A stretch of DNA of 7,503 nucleotides, from positions 1 to 7,503 of the forward strand of contig CAJCJE010000947.1 of assembly GCA_903970565.1 (NCBI GenBank). The letters run 5' to 3'. Shown here piece by piece: positions 1 through 4,812 of the stretch. This DNA comes from Candidatus Melainabacteria bacterium. GTDB lineage: Bacteria > Actinomycetota > Actinomycetes > Mycobacteriales > Pseudonocardiaceae. The translations under genes and the position numbers were made by a program. Each line of letters starts with the position of its first letter. Position 1 is the first letter of the stretch. Under the pieces are notes generated by a model, which searched no databases, was not told where the DNA came from, and worked only from the letters and a program-made list of their open reading frames with translations.

Positions 1-74
1 TTCATCACCGCGACCATGCCGGGCCGAGGGTCGATCAACGTCATGTCCAGGTCGAACCCAACGGTCAGCGGCAC
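1..74 (-). CDS. HAD-family hydrolase, N-terminal fragment (cut by left edge)
   Basis: The first 24 codons of a minus-strand gene are visible, reading (V)PLTVGFDLDMTLIDPRPG and then GMVAVM to the edge. FDLDMTLID is HAD motif I (DxDxT), with the nucleophile Asp at residue 8 and the acid/base Asp at residue 10. In this superfamily that Asp forms a phospho-aspartyl intermediate, so phosphatase activity on a small phosphorylated metabolite is likely; the substrate is unknown. GTG at 74 is the only usable start, because an in-frame TGA lies two codons upstream (TGA CCC GTG). No Shine-Dalgarno is visible. A TAGAGT hexamer sits exactly 6 nt upstream of the GTG, suggesting a leaderless message. The CGNR gene upstream on the same strand ends 65 nt away, so read-through is possible. 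The family call is firm; everything past residue 24 is out of view. Confidence 0.85.
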   Translation of the reverse strand, partial: MPLTVGFDLDMTLIDPRPGMVAVM

Positions 75-86
75 GGGTCAACTCTA
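75..86 (-). promoter_or_regulatory. -10 hexamer placed for a leaderless start of the HAD gene
   Basis: On the minus strand TAGAGT (81-86) fits the actinobacterial -10 pattern TANNNT and is followed by six bases (TGACCC) and then the GTG start. Transcription would begin at or next to the start codon. No recognisable -35 is present, which is common for such promoters in actinobacteria. This is inference from spacing only. Confidence 0.4.
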
Positions 87-139
87 GAATGCGCGCGGCC
101 GACTCCAGCGGTTTCCCGATCTGCGGAACCGGCGCCGCG

Positions 140-748
140 TCACGGTTGGTCGGCGGCCGGGGTGCTCGGGGCGCGCTGCCGTTCCCGCTCCCGGAAGGTG
201 GCCGCCTTCACCCGGTTCTGGCAGGCCGTCGAGCAGAACCGGCGGGTGCCGTTGCGGGAGGTGTCGACGTACGCGCGGTCGCAGGCGGGCGCCGAGCACA
301 GGCCGAGCCGGTCGTGCATGGCGCTGCCGAGCACCATCGCCAGCCCGGTCGCCATCGCGCCGGCCCAGCCCTGCGCCCACGACGCATCCGGCGAGTGGAA
401 GTGCAGATGCCAGGGTTCCCCGTCGTGCCTGGACAGGGTGGGCATGGCCTCGGCGTCGATGATCATCTTGTTGAGCAGTTCGCACGCGCCGTCCAGGTCG
501 CCGGAGTCGAGCAGGAAGAACATCACGCGCAGTTCGGTGAGGTAGCCGGCAAGTTCCTCCAGTTGGCTCGGGAAGATCGGCGCGTCGGCGCGTCGCACCC
601 CGGACCGCAGCGCCTCGCGCACCTGTTCGGCGAGTTCGTCCCCGATCGGCGGCAGGTACTGCCGGCCGCGTGACCAACCCGGTGCGAGCACGTTCACGGT
701 GGCTGTCGCCGCGAGCACAACCCCGCTCATGTGACTGTCGAATTCCAC
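140..748 (-). CDS. ABATE domain / CGNR zinc-finger putative transcriptional regulator
   Basis: A protein of 202 residues from GTG at 748. The N-terminal part (about residues 1-140, beginning VEFDSHMSGVVLAATATVN) fits the ABATE domain, and the C-terminus is a CGNR-type zinc finger. Cys151 and Cys156 (CSAPAC) and Cys172 and Cys176 (FCSTAC) make the four-cysteine site, flanked by VDTSRNGTRRFC, the family signature. The name-giving CGNR tetrad is CQNR (176-179) here. A basic tail (RVKAATFRERERQR) follows and may contact DNA. The family is annotated as putative stress-induced regulators, but DNA binding is inferred and no target is known. The gene is divergent from the methyltransferase at 818 and may control that shared promoter. 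Start choice: GTG 748 lies 12 nt from AGGAGG (761-766), while GTG 760, four codons upstream, abuts that motif. An open frame continues upstream antisense to the methyltransferase, but the family-like sequence begins here. Confidence 0.85.
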   Translation of the reverse strand: MEFDSHMSGVVLAATATVNVLAPGWSRGRQYLPPIGDELAEQVREALRSGVRRADAPIFPSQLEELAGYLTELRVMFFLLDSGDLDGACELLNKMIIDAEAMPTLSRHDGEPWHLHFHSPDASWAQGWAGAMATGLAMVLGSAMHDRLGLCSAPACDRAYVDTSRNGTRRFCSTACQNRVKAATFRERERQRAPSTPAADQP

Positions 749-760
749 TTGACCAGTCAC

Positions 761-768
761 CCTCCTCC
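761..768 (-). promoter_or_regulatory. Ribosome binding site of the CGNR gene
   Basis: The minus strand reads GGAGGAGG here, a near-perfect anti-16S match. It directly abuts GTG 760 and lies 12 nt from GTG 748. Zero spacing makes 760 poor and favours 748, although 12 nt is long. Confidence 0.55.
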
Positions 769-769
769 G

Positions 770-783
770 GTTACGTTCATAAC
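770..783. promoter_or_regulatory. Imperfect palindrome in the divergent CGNR/methyltransferase intergenic region
   Basis: GTTACGTTCATAAC pairs at five of seven positions (outer arms GTTA/TAAC). It lies in the roughly 60-base gap between the two divergent starts, where an operator for a shared regulator would be placed. The A/T content of 770-800 is clearly above that of the neighbouring genes. A convincing -35/-10 pair is not visible in either direction, so promoter positions are not called. Confidence 0.35.
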
Positions 784-817
784 TGTCATTCAGCATATCG
801 CCAGTGATGGAGTAGTG

Positions 818-1624
818 ATGACCGCCACCCTCGATGCTCGACTCGCCCGGTCCTGGGTCAGCCGCTGGGACGCCCAGCAGGAGTTCTACATCGCCGACCG
901 GGAGGACCGGTTCGCGGTGATCGGCGACGTGGTCGACCAGGCCCTGCGCCGCGTCGACCAGGTCCAGCGCCATGTCGACCAGGTCCAGCGCCGCGAACCA
1001 CCGGTCGATGGCGCGACCGTGCTCGACCTGGGCTGCGGCCCCGGCTCCCTGTCCGCCCGACTCGCCGACCGCCTGCCCGGCCCGCGGATAATCGGCATCG
1101 ACTCCGACCCGGTCCTGCTCGCGCTCGGTCGCGCCCGCTACGGCGACCACATCGAGTTCGTCGACGCCGACCTCACCGCACCCGACCTCCCGGCCGAGAT
1201 ACCCGACGTGGTCGACGCCGTCGTGTCGACCACCGCCCTGCACTGGCTGGACCCCGAACCGCTCGCCGCGCTGTACCGAAACCTGGCACGGCGTATTCGG
1301 CCGGGCGGCGTCTTCGTCGACGGCGACCACATGCCGACCGGCGAAAGTGACCTGCGCGGACTGGAACAATCCGTCCGGGAGGCCAGAACCGTCCGGGTCG
1401 GCGTCGCCGCCAACGAGGACTGGTCCCAGTGGTGGGCCGCCGCCCAGGCCGAACCCGAACTGGCCGACCTGATCAGCGAACGATCCGAGCGGGCGATCCA
1501 ACACCACGGCAGCAACGCCCTGTCCCCCGCCGAACATGCAACGTTGTTGCGGGCGGCCGGTTTCACCTCGGTCGGCACGGTATGGCAGTACGGCGACGAT
1601 ACCGTCCTGGTCGCCATCCGCTGA
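818..1624 (+). CDS. Class I SAM-dependent methyltransferase
   Basis: A protein of 268 residues with a Rossmann-fold methyltransferase core. Motif I, VLDLGCGPG, lies at residues 68-76 and binds S-adenosylmethionine. The acidic end of beta-2 follows as GIDSDPVLL, then FVDADL (motif II region) and VVSTTALHWLD (motif IV region), with RRIRPGGVFVDGD as the post-motif strand. The layout resembles the trans-aconitate methyltransferase-like and Methyltransf_25 groups; the substrate cannot be read from sequence. The ATG at 818 is preceded by GGAG at 809-812 with five bases between. The frame is open 29 codons further upstream, but that stretch lies in the divergent promoter and has no family-like sequence. 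Residues 39-59 are three heptads encoded by a 21-bp tandem repeat. The gene faces away from the CGNR regulator, which may control it. A hairpin follows 13 nt after the stop. Confidence 0.87.
   Translation: MTATLDARLARSWVSRWDAQQEFYIADREDRFAVIGDVVDQALRRVDQVQRHVDQVQRREPPVDGATVLDLGCGPGSLSARLADRLPGPRIIGIDSDPVLLALGRARYGDHIEFVDADLTAPDLPAEIPDVVDAVVSTTALHWLDPEPLAALYRNLARRIRPGGVFVDGDHMPTGESDLRGLEQSVREARTVRVGVAANEDWSQWWAAAQAEPELADLISERSERAIQHHGSNALSPAEHATLLRAAGFTSVGTVWQYGDDTVLVAIR
932..994 (+). repeat. Three in-frame 21-bp tandem repeats inside the methyltransferase gene
   Basis: Units lie at 932-952, 953-973 and 974-994, each starting GTCGACCAGG. Units 2 and 3 differ at only two bases (CAT versus CGC at the end). 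They encode VDQALRR, VDQVQRH and VDQVQRR, a heptad pattern that would lengthen an amphipathic helix just before the SAM-binding core. The near identity points to recent slippage or duplication without loss of frame. Confidence 0.9.
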
Positions 1625-1637
1625 CTACCTCAGCCAA

Positions 1638-1654
1638 TTCGGCAAAATGCCGAA
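1638..1654 (+). terminator. Stem-loop after the methyltransferase gene
   Basis: TTCGGCA, loop AAA, TGCCGAA: a perfect 7-bp stem with a three-base loop, 13 nt after the methyltransferase stop codon. There is no T-tract, as is usual for high-GC actinobacterial terminators. Being a perfect palindrome it could also be a protein-binding site. Confidence 0.5.
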
Positions 1655-1702
1655 GCACCCGAACAAGGCCATGTCAATTCGACCGCCCGCCAATCGCGCG
1701 AG

Positions 1703-1730
1703 TTGTCCACAACAGCACACCCCATCCACA
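1703..1730 (+). promoter_or_regulatory. Pair of DnaA-box-like 9-mers
   Basis: TTGTCCACA at 1703-1711 is the preferred actinobacterial DnaA box, and CCATCCACA at 1722-1730 shares its last seven bases with the Escherichia coli box TTATCCACA. Both are in the same orientation, 19 bases start to start, in a non-coding interval. No dnaA, dnaN or larger box cluster is present, so this is not called an origin. Regulation or titration by DnaA is possible, and chance cannot be excluded. Confidence 0.4.
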
Positions 1731-1735
1731 ACCAA

Positions 1736-1759
1736 CCCAAACCCGCTACGCCCCAACCC
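1736..1759 (-). other. G-quadruplex-capable tract (G-rich on the minus strand)
   Basis: The minus strand has four G-runs, GGG-TT-GGGG-CGTAGC-GGG-TTT-GGG, meeting the standard pattern of four runs of at least three G with loops of 2, 6 and 3. The plus strand from about 1706 to 1767 is correspondingly almost free of G. It lies 110 to 87 bases upstream of the Imm1-like start. Folding is inferred from the pattern only. Confidence 0.5.
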
Positions 1760-1816
1760 ACATCACCGGTAGGCTGGAGCAGGGCCGCCTCCCCCTGGGA
1801 TGGGCGGGGGTCTGTC

Positions 1817-1836
1817 TATGTTAAAGGGTCCGGAGG
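1817..1836 (+). promoter_or_regulatory. -10 element and ribosome binding site of the Imm1-like gene
   Basis: TATGTT at 1817-1822 fits TANNNT, and GGAGG at 1832-1836 sits 9 nt before the ATG at 1846. No clear -35 is visible; the upstream bases at about 1785-1810 are a C-run/G-run segment (CCCCC at 1791-1795, GGGGG at 1806-1810) that could pair. The intact signals suggest the broken gene is still expressed or was inactivated recently. Confidence 0.5.
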
Positions 1837-1845
1837 GGCCGACCG

Positions 1846-2288
1846 ATGATCCCGCTTGAACTCTGGTACTCGCTTGAACGAACCGAAGGCGACATTGCCA
1901 GCACGCACGAAGAGTTGGACGCCACGCTGGATCGGTTTGCCGCAATATCGGACTCCCAGTGGGCGGCGTTGGCCGAGGTGACGCAACACGCGGACAAGTT
2001 CGCTTCGATGTGGTACGTCGGTTTCCATGCTGATATGAGCGCACTGATGTATCCCAGTCGACCAGACCGGGTCTACACCCGTGGACATGGTTTGCCGGAC
2101 GGTGAACCATTCTCTACATGCAATGCCGCTCTGACAACGAGTTCCCGTCGAACGCGGAGATATCGGCCGCGCTGATCCGGCAGGCCGTACACGAGTTTGC
2201 CGACACCGGACTACGGCCAACATGCGTCGAGTGGCAAACCTGGGAGCCGACAGTGGTCGACACTGAATCAGAATTCTCGGACCTGTAG
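1846..2288 (+). pseudogene. Imm1-family immunity protein gene disrupted by a -1 frameshift
   Basis: From ATG 1846 the first frame reads MIPLELWYSLERTEGDIAS, then MWYVGFHADMSALMY and GHGLPDGEP (to residue 88). It then degenerates into an S/R-rich run to a stop at 2173-2175. The homology continues in another frame from 2112 (LYMQCRSDNEFPSNAEIS, later RPTCVEWQTWEP) to TAG at 2286-2288. Joined near 2110-2112 the product is about 147 residues, the usual size and order for Imm1 immunity proteins, which protect against secreted or contact-delivered polymorphic toxins. One base appears to be missing. No slippery heptamer is seen, and the downstream ATG at 2118 lacks a ribosome binding site. G/C is lower than in neighbours (34 of 60 bases at 1861-1920), which suggests transfer. 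No toxin gene is adjacent. A sequencing error is the main alternative to a real pseudogene. The family call rests on remembered family pattern. Confidence 0.72.
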
Positions 2289-2421
2289 ACAACCAAGCGG
2301 ACGAAATTCCGCGACAAATATGCCCTGGCCCCGTCGGCCGACTGACCGGCAGTGTCCGCTCCGCTCACGCAAACCGATGCTAAAACGACAGCCTGCGGTA
2401 ACATCGCGCAGGTCAACAAGT
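2289..2421 (+). promoter_or_regulatory. CRISPR leader
   Basis: This stretch between the Imm1-like stop and the first repeat has no credible gene. Its last 50 bases are richer in A/T than the surroundings (GCTAAAACGACA, GGTAACAT, GTCAACAA). TAACAT at 2399-2404 could be a -10 for pre-crRNA transcription. It sits in the loop of an inverted repeat, CCTGCG (2392-2397) and CGCAGG (2407-2412), whose CGCAGG arm also occurs inside every CRISPR repeat. The leader is placed on this side from repeat orientation (stem first, then the ATGATCCG-type handle) and from the pattern of repeat variants. Confidence 0.65.
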
Positions 2422-2816
2422 GTGCTCCCCGCAGGCGCGGGGGTGATCCGTTAGTCCGGGCCGTACTGGGGGTGCCTACGTCGTGCTCCCCGCAGGCGCG
2501 GGGGTGATCCGGCGACTACGTCGTTTGGGGTCCTGGCATTGACGTGCTCCCCGCAGGCGCGGGGGTGATCCGGCCGCTACCACAACGCCCGGTTCAAGAC
2601 CCTGGTGCTCCCCGCAGGCGCGGGGGTGATCCGTTCTCCTCGGCTGCCGCCACGAGAGCGTTAGCGTGCTCCCCGCAGGCGCGGGGATAATCCGATGTGT
2701 TCGGTCAGCGCGGTCAGCAGCGGCGCGTGCTCCCCGCAGGCGCGGGGATGATCCGCATCTGCGGTGGCTGGCCGACCCGGAGTTCCTGTGCTCCCCGCAG
2801 GCGCGGGGATGATCCG
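2422..2816 (+). CRISPR. Type I-E CRISPR array, 7 repeats and 6 spacers
   Basis: Repeats of 29 nt lie at 2422, 2483, 2544, 2605, 2666, 2727 and 2788 (start positions). All six spacers are 32 nt, so the 61-bp period never varies. Each repeat has GTGCT, then the hairpin CCCCGC-AGGC-GCGGGG, then an eight-base tail. This is the type I-E pattern, in which Cas6e cuts at the 3' base of the stem and leaves an 8-nt 5' handle. Repeats 1-4 are identical with handle GTGATCCG; repeat 5 has ATAATCCG; repeats 6 and 7 have ATGATCCG. Only the handle varies. No cas gene lies in the window, so interference and adaptation proteins would have to come from elsewhere in the genome. The last repeat ends 12 nt before the stop codon of the convergent acyl-CoA synthetase gene. 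Some spacers read as open codons, for example DYVVWGPGID in spacer 2, which would suit protein-coding targets. Confidence 0.97.
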
Positions 2817-2828
2817 TTGCGGGATCGG

Positions 2829-4484
2829 TTATTGGTTCAGGCCGAGAATGTCGACGGCGCGCTCGCGCATTTCTACTTTGCGGATCTTCCCGGTGATCGT
2901 CATCGGGAAGTCGTCGACGATGTGCACGTAGCGCGGAATCTTGTAGCGCGCCAGCTTCTCCCGGCAGAATTCGCGCAGGGAGTCGACGGTGATCGGCTCC
3001 GCGCCGGGTCGCAGCCTGATCCAGGCCATCAGTTCCTCTCCGTAGCGCTGATCGGGAACGCCGATGACCTGCGCGTCGACGATGTCCGGGTGTGTGTAGA
3101 GGAATTCCTCGATCTCGCGCGGATAGATGTTCTCGCCGCCGCGAATCACCATGTCCTTGATCCGGCCGGTGATGCTCACGTAGCCGTCATCGTCCATCAC
3201 CGCGAGGTCGCCGGTGTGCATCCAACGCGCCGCGTCGATGGCCTCGGCCGTCTTGTCCTGCTGTTCCCAGTAGCCGAGCATGACCGAGTAGCCCCTGGTG
3301 CACAGTTCGCCGGGTTCGCCGCGCGGCACGGTCAGGCCGGTTTCCGGGTCGAGGATCTTCACTTCGAGGTGCGGGCCGACCCTGCCGACGGTCGACACCC
3401 GGCGCTCCAGCGAGTCGTCGCTGCGGGTCTGGGTGGATACCGGCGAGGTTTCGGTCATGCCGTAGCAGATCGACACCTCGGTCATGCCCATCCGGTCGAT
3501 GACCTGTTTCATCACCTCGACCGGACACGGCGAGCCGGCCATGATTCCGGTGCGCAGGCTGGAGAGGTCGAAGCTGTCGAATTCCGGCTCGTTCAGTTCC
3601 GCGATGAACATTGTCGGCACGCCGTAGAGGGACGTGCAGCGGGTGGCCGCGACGGCGCTGAGGGTGATCTTGGCCTCGAAGGCCGGCGCGGGGATGACCA
3701 TGCAGCAACCGTGCGTGGTCGCGGCCAGATTGCCCATCACCATGCCGAAGCAGTGATAGAACGGGACCGGGAGGCAGATCCGGTCCTGCTCGGTGTAGTG
3801 GCACAGCTCGCCGACGAAATAGCCGTTGTTGAGGATGTTGTGGTGTGAGAGGGTCGCGCCCTTCGGGAAACCGGTGGTGCCCGAGGTGTACTGGATGTTG
3901 ATCGAGTCGTCGGCGGAGAGGGTCGCCTCGATCTCGGTCAGGGTGCTCACCTGGCCGGCGCGGCCGGCCGCGAGGAGGTCCGACCAGTCGGGGCCGTCGA
4001 GCAGCAGGACGTCGAGCAGGCCCGCGCAGCGCGGTCGGACCTCCTCGATCATGCCGGCATAGTCGGAGCTGCGGTGCTTGGACACCGCGATCACCATGCG
4101 CGCGCCGGCCTGGTTGAGCACGTATTCCAGTTCGTGCGAGCGGTAGGCCGGGTTGATGTTGACCAGGATCGCGCCGATCTTCGCGGTCGCGTACTGGGTG
4201 ATCGTCCACTCGGCACAGTTGGGTGCCCAGATGCCGACCCGGTCACCCTTGCCGATGCCCCGAGCCAGCAGGCCGAGCGCGACCGCGTTGACGTCATCGG
4301 CCAGTTCGCGGTAGGTCCAGCTGCGCGCGGTGCCGAACTCGATCAGCGCGTCCCGGTCCGCGTGCGCGATCGCGGTGCGGTCGAAGTTGGCGCCGATGGT
4401 GTCGCCAAGCAGCGGCACGGCCGAGGTTCCCGACGCATAGGACGAAACGACCGGCAGACCGGAAAGTACCGGCGAGGACGACAT
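2829..4484 (-). CDS. Fatty-acyl-CoA synthetase (AMP-binding enzyme, FadD-like)
   Basis: A protein of 551 residues of the acyl-adenylate-forming superfamily. It activates a carboxylic acid, probably a medium- or long-chain fatty acid, with ATP and then loads CoA. The order of motifs is complete: the ATP-binding loop [11 protein letters not shown] (199-209), YGMTETSP (341-348), HTGD (423-426), the hinge region [21 protein letters not shown] in pieces from 440 to 460, and the C-terminal TGKIRK with catalytic Lys533. No carrier domain follows, so it is a free-standing ligase. ATG 4484 is chosen because GGAGG lies six bases upstream; the frame stays open to 4607, but that extension is unlike the family. 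It is cytoplasmic with no signal peptide. It is transcribed toward the CRISPR array, which ends 12 nt past its stop. Exact chain length or specificity is not readable; related aryl- or medium-chain ligases are alternatives. Confidence 0.92.
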   Translation of the reverse strand: MSSSPVLSGLPVVSSYASGTSAVPLLGDTIGANFDRTAIAHADRDALIEFGTARSWTYRELADDVNAVALGLLARGIGKGDRVGIWAPNCAEWTITQYATAKIGAILVNINPAYRSHELEYVLNQAGARMVIAVSKHRSSDYAGMIEEVRPRCAGLLDVLLLDGPDWSDLLAAGRAGQVSTLTEIEATLSADDSINIQYTSGTTGFPKGATLSHHNILNNGYFVGELCHYTEQDRICLPVPFYHCFGMVMGNLAATTHGCCMVIPAPAFEAKITLSAVAATRCTSLYGVPTMFIAELNEPEFDSFDLSSLRTGIMAGSPCPVEVMKQVIDRMGMTEVSICYGMTETSPVSTQTRSDDSLERRVSTVGRVGPHLEVKILDPETGLTVPRGEPGELCTRGYSVMLGYWEQQDKTAEAIDAARWMHTGDLAVMDDDGYVSITGRIKDMVIRGGENIYPREIEEFLYTHPDIVDAQVIGVPDQRYGEELMAWIRLRPGAEPITVDSLREFCREKLARYKIPRYVHIVDDFPMTITGKIRKVEMRERAVDILGLNQ

Positions 4485-4490
4485 GACGAA

Positions 4491-4495
4491 CCTCC
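4491..4495 (-). promoter_or_regulatory. Ribosome binding site fixing the acyl-CoA synthetase start
   Basis: The minus strand reads GGAGG, then TTCGTC and the ATG at 4484, a spacing of six. This decides against the earlier in-frame start at 4607. Confidence 0.8.
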
Positions 4496-4720
4496 GACTG
4501 ACTTGCCGCGTGACATCCGCGACCGAGACCCTGTTGTGTCGACCCGTTGTTGTGCCGACCTGCTGTGCAAAGCCGAGGAGCGAGGAACCGTTGTGGAAGC
4601 CTGCCACGACGAGTGTGCTGCCACGACCCGTTGTGGTGACGCCATCATCCTGTCTCGATTGGCGCGCGGAGTCGAGTCATGAAGCGATCACGACGGATCG
4701 GGCCAACCAAGGTGACCGGG

Positions 4721-4738
4721 CCGGCCGAGACGGGCCGG
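4721..4738 (-). terminator. GC stem-loop downstream of the phosphatase gene
   Basis: CCGGCC, loop GAGACG, GGCCGG: a perfect six-pair stem, 74 bases past the metallophosphatase stop on its strand. It has no T-tract. It could end that transcript before it enters the synthetase promoter region, but GC-only stems of this size also arise by chance in such DNA. Confidence 0.3.
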
Positions 4739-4744
4739 GACGTG

Positions 4745-4804
4745 CTCGGTCGAGAGGGTGGCCAAAGCGCGGGGCACTCGGTCGAGAGGGTGGCCAAAGC
4801 GCGG
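4745..4804. repeat. 28-bp exact direct repeat, period 32
   Basis: The same 28 bases, starting CTCGGTCGAGAGGGTGGCC and ending AAAGCGCGG, occur at 4745-4772 and 4777-4804 with four bases between. Each copy begins with CTCGGTCGAG, whose ends can pair. The pair lies 8 bases downstream of the metallophosphatase stop codon (in that gene's direction). It is not a CRISPR: two copies only, and a four-base gap. It may be a member of a dispersed intergenic repeat family or a local duplication. Confidence 0.85.
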
Positions 4805-4812
4805 AGCGTGCT

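Larger units (their letters stand above)
4485..4744. other. Intergenic region upstream of the acyl-CoA synthetase, with repeated GTTGT motifs
   Basis: No credible gene is seen between 4485 and 4812; the open frames here have no family-like content. On the plus strand the motif ACCCGTTGTTG (4542-4552), AACCGTTGTGG (4586-4596) and ACCCGTTGTGG (4626-4636) recurs at steps of 44 and 40 bases, and a related GTTGTG lies at 4533-4538. The last copy is part of an imperfect palindrome, CCACGACCCGTTGTGG (4621-4636), and a second CCACGAC is at 4604-4610. These are candidate regulator sites upstream of the synthetase gene. I could not identify a convincing -10/-35 pair. Confidence 0.4.

Noticed and set aside
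749..1537. Long open frame on the minus strand continuing upstream of the CGNR protein
   Set aside because: It is antisense to the methyltransferase, has low-complexity G/D/V-rich content, and the recognisable family sequence starts only near 748.
1785..1810. Rho-independent terminator from the C-run and G-run before the Imm1-like gene
   Set aside because: Several mutually exclusive short pairings exist (CCGCC/GGCGG, CCCCC/GGGGG), none extendable, and the segment sits upstream of the Imm1 promoter where the 1638-1654 hairpin is a better terminator.
1625..1845. Origin of replication
   Set aside because: Only two DnaA-box-like sites are present, with no dnaA/dnaN/gyrB neighbours and no A/T-rich unwinding element.
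2106..2120. Programmed -1 frameshift in the Imm1-like gene
   Set aside because: The bases AACCATTCTCTAC contain no X-XXY-YYZ slippery heptamer, and no stem-loop follows at the usual distance.
2697..3848. Plus-strand open frame of 383 codons starting in the CRISPR array
   Set aside because: It begins in repeats and spacers and then runs antisense to the acyl-CoA synthetase, whose motifs are complete in order. It is a GC-driven shadow.
4485..4607. 41-codon N-terminal extension of the acyl-CoA synthetase
   Set aside because: The ribosome binding site GGAGG is six bases before ATG 4484, and the extension lies in the motif-bearing intergenic region without family-like sequence.
4741..4812. Second small CRISPR array
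   Set aside because: Two copies only, with a four-base gap instead of a spacer, and no hairpin like that of the real repeats.
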